Below, in pieces: positions 1 to 10,793 of a stretch of DNA of 64,000 bases. The notes under the pieces are model-generated. The model was not told the origin of the DNA. It did no database searches and worked only from the letters and a program-made list of their open reading frames with translations. Both the position numbers and the translations under genes were made by a program. The DNA lies in assembly GCA_963731285.1 (NCBI GenBank), contig CAVSUR010000011.1, positions 496,001 to 560,000 on the forward strand, written 5' to 3'. Source of the stretch: CAVSUR01 sp963731285. GTDB taxonomy: Bacteria > Actinomycetota > Actinomycetes > Streptosporangiales > Streptosporangiaceae. Position 1 is the first letter of the stretch, and each line of letters opens with the position of its first letter.

Positions 1-359
1 AAGTACCAGCCCGGCGCCGCGCCGCCGGCCGGCTCGCGCGCCACCGACGAGGCCGGCTCGCGGATTCATCTCCCAGCTACCTGACCGACGACCTGCTCGG
101 CCGGGTGCAGCAGCTTAAGCCGGTGGCGGCCGAGGCCGGGCTGACGCCTGGCCCAGCTGGCCGTGGCGTGGATGCTGCAGAACCCGAACGTGTCAGCCGC
201 GATCATCGGCGCGACCCGGCCGGAGCAGGTCGCGGGAGAACGTCAAGGCGGCCGGGGTGCGGCTGGACGCCGGACCTGCTGCGCCGCATCGACGACATCC
301 TCGGCCCGGCGGTCATCCGCGACCCGGCTCAGACGGTGAGCCCGCCGCGCCGCCCCTGA
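1..359 (+). pseudogene. Aldo/keto reductase, C-terminal fragment with several frameshifts (also cut by window edge)
   Basis: This is the last ~110 codons of an aldo/keto reductase family oxidoreductase. Pieces in different frames read in order as SYLTDDLLGRVQQLKPVAAE, then LAQLAVAWMLQNPNVSAAII, then GATRPEQV, then LLRRIDDILGPAV, which is the family's C-terminal helix and NADPH-binding segment. At least three or four one-base shifts are needed, near 62-75, 148-152, 232-236 and 268-272. The residues stay well conserved across the shifts, so indel errors are as likely as a decayed gene. The N-terminal TIM-barrel part lies outside the window. Confidence 0.75.
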
Positions 360-386
360 GCGGTACCGCTGCGGCGCGCACCGGCG

Positions 387-599
387 CTATTCCGCCGCCG
401 GGTGCAAGCTCATCGGGCCGTAGACGGCCTGCTCATCATCCAGCAGGGTGACCTGGTCGACGCCGGAGTCCAGCAGAACGCGCCAGTTCTCGCCAAGCCA
501 GCTCTCGGCGTCGCCCTGGCTGGCGAAGGTTTCCCGCGGCAGGCCGCGCGAATGGGCTGCCGTGCCGTCTTCCTTCTCGAACTGCCAGCTCCAGCTCAT
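387..599 (-). CDS. Small conserved actinobacterial protein, function unknown
   Basis: The product has 70 residues, is acidic and begins MSWSWQFEKEDG. It has no signal peptide or membrane segment and no motif I can tie to a function. Short proteins with this W-x-W-x-F-E start are common in actinomycetes as lone conserved hypotheticals. The ATG at 599 follows a plausible GAGGCGG ribosome site. It is convergent with the reductase fragment on its left and divergent from the cobU-like gene on its right. Codon use is typical of the window. Confidence 0.6.
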   Translation of the reverse strand: MSWSWQFEKEDGTAAHSRGLPRETFASQGDAESWLGENWRVLLDSGVDQVTLLDDEQAVYGPMSLHPAAE

Positions 600-690
600 G
601 CGCCGCCTCGGTGGTTAGGATTGCGCCGGTTCAACTGGTGGCTCATCGTAACGGCTGGGCCGGGACCGGAAACGGCGGGGCTTACTGGCA

Positions 691-1920
691 GTGGACATTC
701 GCTTGCTGGGCACCGGAGGCAGTGGCGGCTGGCCCGAGCCCGGCTGCCGGTGCGCGTCCTGCCGCCGGGCCGGCCAGGGCGGCGCGGGCCGCGCCCCCGG
801 GCTGGTGCTGGTGGACGGGACGCTGGAGATCGCCGCCGGGCAGCCGCCCCGGCGGGCAGCCGGGCTGACCGCCCGGGCGCCGGCTGGCGCGACGGCCGGG
901 ACACCAGAGCGCGGGGCGGCGCACGCGGTCAGCGCGATTCCGGGCGGCTGGGACATCACCGGCCCGGACGGCCGGCGGCTGCTGACCGCGGCCGGCCCGG
1001 TGCCGTGCCGGAGCCGCCCGCCGCTACCGCCCGCTACGACATCGTGCTGCTCGACCTGCTGAAAAGCCCGGCCCAGCTCGGCGCGCTGCGCGGCCGCGGC
1101 CTGGTCGCGCCGGGCGCGGTCACGGCCGCGCTGTACGCCGACCACCGGATCAGCTCCGCAGCGGAGCTGGCCAGGCGATGCCAGCTGTGGGGGGTGACCG
1201 CGCCCGCAGACGGCCTGCTCCTGACCTGCCGGGACGGCCAGGCGGCGCGGCCGCAGCCGCCGCGCGACCGGACCCTGGTTCTCGGCGGGGCGCGGTCGGG
1301 CAAGTCGCGCGAGGCCGAGCTGCGGCTGGCCGCCGAGCCGCAGGTCACCTACGTGGCGGCGGGGCCGTGGCCGAGCCCGCCGGAGGGCGCAGATGACGGC
1401 AGCGGGGCGGGTGACTGCGGCGGTGCGGGGGGTGCGGGGGGTGCGGAGGGTGCTGGCCACCCGGGCTGGGCCGGCGATCCGGACTGGGCCAGCCGGGTGG
1501 CGGCGCACCGGGCAGGCCTGCGCCGGGTGGCGGACGGTGGAGAGCACCGACCTGGCGGGCATTTTGGGTAAGGAAGCTCGTTCTTCTCTGCTGATCGACG
1601 GGATCGGCACCTGGCTCGCGGCCGTGCTGGCCGAGTGCGGGGTCTGGGACCAGCTCGCGGATCCGGCTGCCGGGGCGGCGGGGCTAGCCGGGGCGATGGA
1701 CAAGGCCGCCGGCCGGATAGACGATCTCGTCGCGGCCTGGCGGCAGACCCCGGCGCACGCGGTGGCCGTCAGCGATGAGGTCGGGTCGGGAGTCGTTCCG
1801 CCGACCCGCTCCGGCGGGCTGTTCCGCGATCAGCTCGGGTGGCTGAATCAGCGGCTGGCCGCCGAATCCGACCGGACGGTGCTGGTAGTGGCCGGGCAGG
1901 TGACGACCTTGCCGAGTTGA
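691..1920 (+). CDS. cobU: Fused MBL-like domain / adenosylcobinamide kinase-guanylyltransferase (CobU), frameshifted
   Basis: CobU phosphorylates adenosylcobinamide and transfers GMP to it during assembly of the B12 nucleotide loop. The C-terminal half carries the P-loop GGARSGKS, the segment SDEVGSGVVPPTRSGGLFRD and the end VLVVAG, all typical of CobU. The first ~110 codons (start MDIRLLGTGGSGG, then GCRCASCRRA) resemble the metallo-beta-lactamase-like domain fused to CobU in Streptomyces relatives. The gene needs two frame changes, near 1005-1015 and 1505-1525. The linker contains a G-rich microrepeat around 1420-1455 that may promote indels. The start GTG at 691 is uncertain. Homology is clear; the frameshifts are probably sequence errors. 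Confidence 0.8.
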
Positions 1921-2079
1921 CCCATAATCGTTACCAATCAGGTTTCGGGATCCGACCGGCACAAGGGAGCATAGCGAAACTGTTAAATTCCAGGCGCCAG
2001 CTCAGCGGGCTGGCCGCCAGGGGTGACGGCCAGTGGCGGTGCCGCGGGCCTGGCCCCCGTGATCGAGGTGGTGACCACA

Positions 2080-2973
2080 TTGACGCGTGTTGTCGTCGTC
2101 GGTGATCTGATGACGGACACCGTCGCCCACGCGCACCTTCCGCTGGCCCGGGGCAGTGACACCCCGGCCACAGTGACCATGCACGGCGGCGGCGCGGGTG
2201 CGAACATCGCCGCCTGGCTGGCCGCGGACGGCGCCGAGGTGGCGTTCGTCGGGCGGCGCGGCGCCGACATCGCCGGGCGGAACCGGGACATGGAGCTGAT
2301 GGGCTACGGCGTCGATGCCCGCCTCGTGATGGACCCGGAACGGCCGACCGGCACGTGCGTGGTGATGGTGACGCACCGGGGCGACCGCACGATGATGTCC
2401 GATCCCGGCGCCAACGCCGCCCTGTCGCCCGACGACCTGCCGAAGGACCTGTTCGCGCCGGGCAGCCACCTGCATATCTCCGGGTACACGCTGCTGAACG
2501 AGGGATCCCGGCAGGCCGGCCTGGCCGCCTTCGAGTTCGCCCGGCGGGCCGGGATGTCGGTCTCGGTGGACGGGGCATCCTCGGCACCGCTCGAGCGGCT
2601 TGGCGCGGAGCCGTTCCTGCAGATGACCAACGGGGCCCACCTGCTGTTCGCGAACTCAGACCAGGCCCGCTCGCTGACCGGCCGGGAGGAGCCCGAGCAG
2701 GCCGCCCGGGTGCTCAACGCCTGGTACCCGCAGGTGGTGATGAAGCTCGGCCCCGATGGCTCGATGTTCTACGCCAACGGCCGCCACGATCCCATCCGGG
2801 TGCCCGCGCCGCCGATCGAGCGGGTCATCGACGGCACCGGGGCCGGCGACGCGTTCTGCGCCGGATTCATGCCCGCGTGGCTGGACAAGAAGCCGCCCGG
2901 CGAGGCGCTGGTCAGCGGCAGCCGGCTGGCGGCCAGGGCGCTGAGCATGGTCGGCGCCCGCCCGGCGCTGTAA
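2080..2973 (+). CDS. PfkB/ribokinase-family carbohydrate or nucleoside kinase
   Basis: This is a sugar or nucleoside kinase that transfers phosphate from ATP. The product begins LTRVVVVGDLMTD, has the glycine-rich stretch HGGGAGANIAAWLAADGA (PfkB N-terminal signature) and ends with the second PfkB signature DGTGAGDAFCAGF, whose last Asp is the catalytic base. About 298 residues is the normal length. I chose TTG 2080 because GAGGTG lies about 8 nt upstream at 2065; GTG 2071 is too close to it. The substrate cannot be read from sequence. It is convergent with the next gene, 16 bp away. Confidence 0.85.
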   Translation: MTRVVVVGDLMTDTVAHAHLPLARGSDTPATVTMHGGGAGANIAAWLAADGAEVAFVGRRGADIAGRNRDMELMGYGVDARLVMDPERPTGTCVVMVTHRGDRTMMSDPGANAALSPDDLPKDLFAPGSHLHISGYTLLNEGSRQAGLAAFEFARRAGMSVSVDGASSAPLERLGAEPFLQMTNGAHLLFANSDQARSLTGREEPEQAARVLNAWYPQVVMKLGPDGSMFYANGRHDPIRVPAPPIERVIDGTGAGDAFCAGFMPAWLDKKPPGEALVSGSRLAARALSMVGARPAL

Positions 2974-2989
2974 TCCGCGCCTGCGGGCA

Positions 2990-3780
2990 TCAGCCCCCGC
3001 CGGGCTTAGTCTCGCGGACGGCGCGGAGCTGATCGGAGTGCCAGCGGCGGATCCACTCCGCCGTGGCGCACCGCGGGTCGTCGAACGGCTGGCCGGCCGC
3101 GAGCAGGTCCAGGTAGCGGCGGTCGGCGTCGATCCGGCGGCGGAACCCGGCGGCATCGCAGACGTGGCCGTGGCCGGGAACCAGCCAGCGCACGCCCGGC
3201 ACCGCCGCCAGCCGCTGCAGGCCGGTCCGGTAATCCCCGAGCGGGTTTGCGGCCATCGTGTCCAGCAGCGGGATCTCGAGGTCGGACAGCATGTCGCCCG
3301 CGACCAGCACCCCGGAGTCCGGCAGGAACACCGCCCCGTGCCCCGGCGCGTGCCCGTCGTGCCCGACGACGCGCGCGGCCGGGCCGTCCCACGGGATCTG
3401 GCCGGCCGGGCCGGCAGCGGCACCAGCTGCCCGAACAGCTCCAGGTCATGCCCGGGCGCGGAGTGCTGGAGCTGGCTGAGGTTCTCCGCCCGGATGACCG
3501 GGGCGATAGCGACCGCGGCCGCGGTCGCGTACCGCGGCACGTCGCCGAGCTCGCGGCTCCACAGCAGGTGATCCCAGTGCGGATGAGTCGAGAAGCCGGC
3601 CCGCGGCGCCAGCCCCGCCGCCGCCAGGCCGGCCGCGAGCGCCGCGAGATCGGGCACTGTCACCGCGGGGTCGATGACCAGGCAGCCGCCGTCCGGCCCG
3701 GCCACCACGGTGCTGGTCGTGGTGGCGTACCCGGCGGTGGCGACCAGGACGCCCGGCGCGAGCTCGGTGAACCGCTGCAT
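2990..3780 (-). CDS. Metallo-beta-lactamase-fold hydrolase (one frameshift)
   Basis: The N-terminal ~125 residues contain the zinc motif STHPHWDH (H-x-H-x-D-H). After one base change near 3405 the continuation GVLVAGDMLSDLEIPLLDTM...PGHGHV supplies the later metal ligands (D of GD, H of GHGH). Joined, it is about 263 residues, a standard single-domain MBL protein. The substrate is unknown; glyoxalase II-like or quinolone-response-type hydrolases are possibilities. The ATG at 3780 is preceded by GGAAGG. The indel lies in a CCGGCCGG-rich run, so sequence error is likely. Confidence 0.75.
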
Positions 3781-3865
3781 GCTGCCTTCCTACCGGCTGC
3801 GGGCTGGCCCGGCCAGTCAATTCCGCGGGACGGCGCACCGCCGCCGAGGCCATACTCGGGTTGTC

Positions 3866-4639
3866 ATGTCTGACTACCTGGACGAGCTGTTCTCGCTGCG
3901 CGGGCGCACCGCCGTCGTGACCGGGGGCAGCTCCGGCATCGGGCGCGGCATGGCGCTGGCCCTCGGCCGGGCCGGAGCCCGGGTAGTGCTGGTCGCCCGG
4001 GGGGAGCAGGCGCTGCGCGGGGCTGCCGCCGAGCTGGCGGCGGCCGGCGCGCAGGCCCGGTGGGTCAGCACCGACCTGGGTGACCGGGCGGAAGTCGAGC
4101 GCGGGGCCGCCCGGGCCGCGGCCGCGTTCGGCGAGCCGGACATCCTGGTCAACTGCGCCGCGCTGAACATCAGGCCGCCGCTGGCCGAGCTGACGGCCAG
4201 CCAGTGGGATCAGCTGATGGCCGTCAACCTGACCGCGCCGTTCCTGCTCGGCCAGCGATTCGGGCCGGGGATGGCGGAGCGCGGCTGGGGCCGGATCCTG
4301 AACGTGGCCTCCCAGCAGGCCCTGCGCGCGTTCGGCAACAGCGGCGGATACGGCGCCGCCAAGGGCGGCCTGGCCGCCCTCACCCGGTCGCAGGCCGAGG
4401 CGTGGGGCGCCGGCGGGGTGTGCTGCAACGCGATCGCGCCGGGCTTCGTGGCCACGCCGCTCACCGCCGAGGTCGCGGCCGACCCGGTCCGGTCGGCCGC
4501 GCTGGCCGCCCGGACCATGATCGGGCGCAACGGCGTCGCCGCCGACTTCGCAGGCGCCGCCGTGTTCCTGGCCGGGCCGGCCAGCGAGTACGTCACCGGG
4601 CAGGTCATCTGCGTGGACGGCGGTTTCTCCGCGAGCTGA
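3866..4639 (+). CDS. Short-chain dehydrogenase/reductase (SDR)
   Basis: This is a classical SDR of 257 residues, probably a FabG-like or gluconate 5-dehydrogenase-like NAD(P)H oxidoreductase. The Rossmann motif TGGSSGIG is near residue 19. NCAA replaces the usual NNAG. The catalytic Ser is in NVASQQ and Tyr/Lys are in YGAAK. The C-terminus EYVTGQVICVDGGFSAS is typical. ATG 3866 begins MSDYLDELFSLRGR. A weak TACTCG lies 7 nt upstream and there is no clear ribosome site. The substrate is not predictable. Confidence 0.87.
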   Translation: MSDYLDELFSLRGRTAVVTGGSSGIGRGMALALGRAGARVVLVARGEQALRGAAAELAAAGAQARWVSTDLGDRAEVERGAARAAAAFGEPDILVNCAALNIRPPLAELTASQWDQLMAVNLTAPFLLGQRFGPGMAERGWGRILNVASQQALRAFGNSGGYGAAKGGLAALTRSQAEAWGAGGVCCNAIAPGFVATPLTAEVAADPVRSAALAARTMIGRNGVAADFAGAAVFLAGPASEYVTGQVICVDGGFSAS

Positions 4640-4696
4640 GCGGCACGCCGGGCGCTGAGACGGGCGCCTGACGCTGGCGGACGGCACAATGACGGC

Positions 4697-7171
4697 ATGG
4701 CCAGACGCACCACGACAACCCCGCCGCCCGAAGACTTCGAGGAAAACATCGTTGACATCGACGTCACCGATGAGATGCGCAGCAGTTTCCTCGAGTACGC
4801 CTACTCGGTGATCTACCAGCGCGCCCTGCCCGACGCCCGGGATGGGCTCAAGCCGGTCCAGCGGCGCATCATGTTCCAGATGAGCGAGATGGGGCTGCGG
4901 CCGGATCGCCCGCACGTCAAATGCGCCCGGGTGGTCGGCGACGTGATGGGGCGGCTGCATCCGCACGGCGACTCCGCCATCTACGATGCGCTGGCGCGGA
5001 TGGCGCAGCCGTGGGCGATGCGGCTGCCGCTGATCGACGGGCACGGCAACTTCGGCTCGCTCGGCGGCGACGACGCGCCGGCGGCGTACCGGTACACCGA
5101 GGCCAGGCTGGCCGCCGCGGCGATGGAGATGACCACCTCGCTGGACGAGGACACCGTCGACTTCATCCCGAACTACGACGGCCAGATCCTCCAGCCCGAG
5201 GTGCTCCCGGCGGCGATACCCAACCTGCTGGTCAACGGGGCGGCCGGGATCGCGGTCGGGATGGCCACCAACATGGCACCGCACAACCTCGGCGAGGTGG
5301 TGGCCGCGGCCCGGCACCTGATCGCGCACCCGGACGCGGACACCGGCATGCTGATGCGGTTCGTGCCAGGCCCGGACCTGCCGACCGGCGGCAAGATCGT
5401 GGGACTGGACGGGATCCGGGAAGCTTACGAGACCGGCCGGGGCACGTTCCGGACCCGGGCCGCGGCCCGGATCGAGCAGCTCACCCCCCGCCGCACCGGG
5501 ATCGTCGTCACCGAGCTGCCCTTCGGCGTCGGGCCGGAGAAGGTGATCGCGCGGATCAAGGACCTGATCGGCGCCAAGAAGCTGACCGGGATCTCCGATC
5601 TCAAGGACCTGACCGACCGGCACCGCGGCCTGCACCTGCTGATCGAGCTCCGCAGCGGCTTCCACGCCGAGGCCGTGCTGGAGGAGCTGTACCGGCTCAC
5701 TCCGATGGAAGAGACGTTCGGCATCAACAACGTCGCCCTCGTCGACGGGCAGCCGCGGGTGCTCGGCCTGCGCGAGCTGCTGGAGATCTACGTCAGGCAC
5801 CGGCTCGATGTCGTGCGCCGCCGCAGCCTGTTCCGCCGGGCCAGGCGGGCGGACCGGCTGCACCTGATCGACGGCCTGATCATCGCGCTGCTGAACATCG
5901 ACGAGGTCATCCAGGTGATCCGCACCAGCGACGACGCGGCGGCGGCGAAAGAGCGGCTGATCGCCGTGTTCGACCTGTCGCAGGTGCAGGGCCAGTACAT
6001 CCTGGACACCCCGCTGCGCAGGCTGACCCGGTTCGACCGGCTGGAGCTGGAGCGCGAGCGGGAGACGCTGCAGGCCGAGATCGCGGAGCTGACGGAGATC
6101 ATCGACTCCGAGCAGCGGCTGCGCGAGGTGGTGTCACAGGAGCTGGCCAGCGTGGCGAAGCGGTTCGCGACACCGCGGCGCACCGTGCTGCTCGAAGGGT
6201 CAGGCGCGCCGCGGACAGCGACGGTGCCGCTGGAGGTCACCGACGATCCGTGCACGGTTCTGCTGTCCTCGGCCGGCCTGCTGGCGCGGACCACCGTGGC
6301 ACAGCGGCCCGCCGGCGAAGCCGAGCCGCGCCAGCGGGCCGCGCACGACGTGATCATGGCCTCGGTCCGGACGACGGCGCGCGGCGAGATCGGGGTGGTG
6401 ACCTCGCTGGGGCGGCTGATCCGCCTCGGGGTGCTCGATCTGCCCGCGCTGCCGCCGAGCGCGCACTCCCCCGGCCTGTCCGGCGGCGCGCCGGTCAGCG
6501 AGTTCGTCGGCACCGAGCCCGGCGAGAGCGTGGTCGGCATCGTCGCCGCTGACGCCACAGGCGCCGGCCTGGCTCTCGGCACCGCGGCCGGCGTGGTGAA
6601 GCGGGTCACGCCGGATTACCCACAGCAGGCCGGCGACTTTGAGGTCATCACGCTGAAGGACGATGACCAGGTGGTGGGCGCGGTGCAGCTGGGCAGCGAG
6701 GACACCGACCTGGTCTTCATCACCAGCGACGCGCAGCTGCTGAGGTTCGGCGCCGCTCAGGTCCGGCCGCAGGGCCGGGCGGCCGGCGGCATGGCCGGCA
6801 TCAGGCTCGCGCCGCGCGCCTCGGTGATCTGGTTCGGCGCGGCCGACCCGGCCGCCGGTCCGGCGGGCGTGCCGGTGGTAGTGACCGCGGCCGGAAGCGC
6901 TGGCGCGCTGCCCGGCACCACTGCGGCCACGGCCAAGGTCACCGGCTACGCCGAATACCCGGCGAAGGGCCGCGCCACCGGCGGGGTGCGCTGCCACCGG
7001 TTCCTCAAGGGCGAGGACGCGCTGGTGCTGGCGTGGGCAGGTCCCGGCCCGGCCCGCGGCGCCACCGCCGCAGGCACGCCGGTGGACCTGCCGCCGGCGA
7101 CCGGCCGCCGTGATGGCTCGGGCGAGCGGGTGCGCCATCCGCTGGCCGCGGTGGGCGGCGCCGCGCGGTAG
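4697..7171 (+). CDS. parC: DNA topoisomerase IV subunit A (ParC)
   Basis: This is the breakage-reunion subunit of a type IIA topoisomerase; with ParE it decatenates and relaxes DNA. The product has 824 residues. The catalytic tyrosine is Y133 in AAYRYTE. The quinolone-resistance region reads HPHGDSAIYDAL, with Ser93 and Asp97 at the positions of E. coli Ser83/Asp87, i.e. the susceptible type. The C-terminal beta-pinwheel is present, but I see no GyrA-box QRRGGKG, which favours ParC over GyrA. The parE-like gene lies close by on the other strand, as in other actinomycetes. Confidence 0.9.
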   Translation: MARRTTTTPPPEDFEENIVDIDVTDEMRSSFLEYAYSVIYQRALPDARDGLKPVQRRIMFQMSEMGLRPDRPHVKCARVVGDVMGRLHPHGDSAIYDALARMAQPWAMRLPLIDGHGNFGSLGGDDAPAAYRYTEARLAAAAMEMTTSLDEDTVDFIPNYDGQILQPEVLPAAIPNLLVNGAAGIAVGMATNMAPHNLGEVVAAARHLIAHPDADTGMLMRFVPGPDLPTGGKIVGLDGIREAYETGRGTFRTRAAARIEQLTPRRTGIVVTELPFGVGPEKVIARIKDLIGAKKLTGISDLKDLTDRHRGLHLLIELRSGFHAEAVLEELYRLTPMEETFGINNVALVDGQPRVLGLRELLEIYVRHRLDVVRRRSLFRRARRADRLHLIDGLIIALLNIDEVIQVIRTSDDAAAAKERLIAVFDLSQVQGQYILDTPLRRLTRFDRLELERERETLQAEIAELTEIIDSEQRLREVVSQELASVAKRFATPRRTVLLEGSGAPRTATVPLEVTDDPCTVLLSSAGLLARTTVAQRPAGEAEPRQRAAHDVIMASVRTTARGEIGVVTSLGRLIRLGVLDLPALPPSAHSPGLSGGAPVSEFVGTEPGESVVGIVAADATGAGLALGTAAGVVKRVTPDYPQQAGDFEVITLKDDDQVVGAVQLGSEDTDLVFITSDAQLLRFGAAQVRPQGRAAGGMAGIRLAPRASVIWFGAADPAAGPAGVPVVVTAAGSAGALPGTTAATAKVTGYAEYPAKGRATGGVRCHRFLKGEDALVLAWAGPGPARGATAAGTPVDLPPATGRRDGSGERVRHPLAAVGGAAR

Positions 7172-7230
7172 GCGGCCGCCCGTCGGGCCCGCAGCCGGCC
7201 GGCTCCGCCGCTGGGCCCACGGGCGGCCGC
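7172..7230 (+). terminator. Large GC hairpin after parC
   Basis: An 11-bp perfect stem (7172-7182 with 7220-7230) continues after a small internal loop into a 6-bp GGGCCC stem (7185-7190 with 7213-7218). The loop holds a further self-complementary AGCCGGCCGGCT. It begins right at the parC stop and has no U-run, the usual form of actinomycete terminators. Confidence 0.7.
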
Positions 7231-7351
7231 GCCGGGCGGTTCAGAGGATGCTGAGAGCACCGGCTCGGCTTCCAGCCGGGGTTCGGCCCGCATGCTGGCG
7301 GCGGCGGGCTGACCGGCCCGCTGGCTTTCGACGGCAGAAAGGAGGAAGCCA

Positions 7352-7606
7352 GTGACAGCCACCAGCAGTGGCCGGCTGCGCCGCCTGATCATCACCGGGG
7401 CGCTCGCGGCCGGGGTGGGCGCCGGTGCGGCAGGCGTAGCCGTCGCCGCGACCGGCGGTACGGCGGCGCACGCCGCGCACACCGCGACGACGGCCACGAC
7501 AAAGTCGCCCGAGTCGTCGGCCTCGGCCGCACCGTCACCCGGATCCGGGTCAGCGGCACCGCATCGGTCGGGCACGCACCATTGCCCGAACATGAGCGGC
7601 GGCTAG
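7352..7606 (+). CDS. Small exported or membrane-anchored protein, Thr/Ser/Ala-rich
   Basis: The product has 84 residues. After RLRR a hydrophobic Ala/Gly segment (about residues 12-33, IITGALAAGVGAGAAGVAVA) acts as a signal peptide or a single membrane anchor. The rest is a low-complexity T/S/A/P tail with a His-rich, Cys-containing end. No known domain. GTG 7352 is supported by a near-perfect ribosome site AAAGGAGG at 7338-7345, the strongest reason to accept it as real. It sits between terminators, so it is probably its own transcription unit. Confidence 0.6.
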   Translation: MTATSSGRLRRLIITGALAAGVGAGAAGVAVAATGGTAAHAAHTATTATTKSPESSASAAPSPGSGSAAPHRSGTHHCPNMSGG

Positions 7607-7616
7607 GGTGACACGG

Positions 7617-7650
7617 CCACCTCGCGGTGCCGTAAGCCGCCGCGAGGTGG
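7617..7650 (+). terminator. Hairpin terminator after the small exported gene
   Basis: A perfect 11-bp stem (CCACCTCGCGG at 7617-7627 with its complement at 7640-7650) and a 12-nt loop lie about 10 nt after the stop codon. There is no T-run. Confidence 0.65.
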
Positions 7651-7700
7651 CTGGCCGTCCGTCCGTCCGCGGAGGCCGCGGCGGGGCAGCCGCGGACGGG

Positions 7701-7785
7701 GACGGCGGATGACCGGACGGCTCACGGCGCGGGACCGGTCAGCCGCGGGCTCGGACGGTGGATGACCAGACGGCTCACGGTGCGG
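7701..7785. repeat. Imperfect 32-bp direct repeat in the parE downstream gap
   Basis: The 32-bp stretch at 7701-7732 (starting GACGGCGGATGACCGGACGG) recurs at 7754-7785 with 29 of 32 bases identical; copies start 53 bp apart. No coding function is evident. Apart from this repeat and the two hairpins, the 7607-7920 gap shows no gene. Confidence 0.6.
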
Positions 7786-7880
7786 CCTCTCGCGCGGCGT
7801 AAAGCTGCTGGCCAGGCCGCTGCCAGATACTTCTGAATGGCAAAGCCGACGGAGCACGGCAGGCCCGGCACGCCGTCGCA

Positions 7881-7909
7881 AACCCCTGCCGGTACGGCCT
7901 GCCGGGGTT
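7881..7909 (-). terminator. Probable terminator after parE
   Basis: AACCCC at 7881-7886 pairs with GGGGTT at 7904-7909 around a GC-rich loop that can pair further, 11 nt beyond the parE stop. Pairing is imperfect. Confidence 0.4.
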
Positions 7910-7920
7910 ATCGCGGATGG

Positions 7921-10137
<2,217 letters not shown>

Positions 10138-10435
10138 TCATGCTCTCCTGCGGACTCTGGGCGCTCGGGCGGGAACTGCCCTGCTGGCAGACTAGCGGCC
10201 GGCCGCGACAGCTCGCGGCCACCACGCCGCCGGCCTAACCCGGCCAGGCGGTGGCAACGCGCGCGCCGGCCGGCCGAGTTAAATCCTGGTTACGAACCGC
10301 AGCTAGCTGTTCGCTTACGGCGGACGGGGCCCTGCATGGGATGACAGATGGCTGGCTAGGTGTTGTGATGCGTGAAGAGCACAAGTTGCAGGCCGACGGC
10401 AGCGCTGCCGGACGGCCCGAGGCGAGGGAGGCGAC
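10138..10435. other. Intergenic region between divergent parE and the DUF7455 gene
   Basis: No gene is supported. It should hold both divergent promoters. I see no convincing -35/-10 pair; the least GC-rich stretch is around 10275-10320. Confidence 0.4.
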
Positions 10436-10657
10436 ATGACCGGAGCTATGGCCCCAACGAAGCCGCTCAAAGCCAGCGACTTGTGTGACCGGTGCGGTGC
10501 TCCTGCCTACGTGCGGGTAGTGCTGCCGGGCTCGGGCGAGCTGCTGTTCTGCGCCCATCACAACCGCCAGCACGCGGACGCGCTGGCGAAGGTCGCTGTC
10601 ACCATCCAGGACGAGACCGAGCGGCTGTCGGCGCGGCCGACCTCGGACGCCCGCTGA
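10436..10657 (+). CDS. DUF7455-type small zinc-ribbon-like protein
   Basis: The product has 73 residues with CDRCGAPAYVRV and, about 20 residues later, FCAHHNRQHADAL: a Cys-x2-Cys plus Cys-x2-His pattern able to bind one zinc. This small family is widespread in actinomycetes and often lies near the principal sigma or topoisomerase genes; its role is unknown. ATG 10436 has GGGAGG about 6 nt upstream. A strong hairpin follows, so it is probably a single-gene transcript. Confidence 0.8.
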   Translation: MTGAMAPTKPLKASDLCDRCGAPAYVRVVLPGSGELLFCAHHNRQHADALAKVAVTIQDETERLSARPTSDAR

Positions 10658-10673
10658 TCGCTGCCACACATCT

Positions 10674-10701
10674 GAGGCCGGGCCCGATCGGGCCCGGCCT
10701 C
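10674..10701 (+). terminator. Perfect 12-bp hairpin terminator
   Basis: Stem GAGGCCGGGCCC (10674-10685) pairs perfectly with 10690-10701 around a GATC loop, 16 nt after the DUF7455 stop. It is followed by CAATAG, not a T-run. Confidence 0.85.
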
Positions 10702-10793
10702 AATAGTTCCAGGCGCGTCCGGCCGTCCGCAACCGCAGCCAGCGTAGAGTAACGCCCTCTTACGGCAGGCCGTCGACAGGGAGGAACCTCCCG

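Noticed and set aside
691..1000. Cobalamin riboswitch near the B12-related genes
   Set aside because: No B12-box-like core or aptamer stems could be recognised upstream of cobU, nrdJ, icmA or meaB.
402..1571. Long open frame with Pro/Arg/Gly-rich product over the cobU region
   Set aside because: Only its middle part (about 1015-1510) carries CobU homology; the rest is shadow sequence. It is explained by frameshifts in the real gene.
3446..5863. Very long minus-strand open frame (about 800 codons) opposite parC
   Set aside because: Composition is Arg/His/Gly-rich, with no domain, and it lies antisense to an unmistakable parC. It is a high-GC codon artefact.
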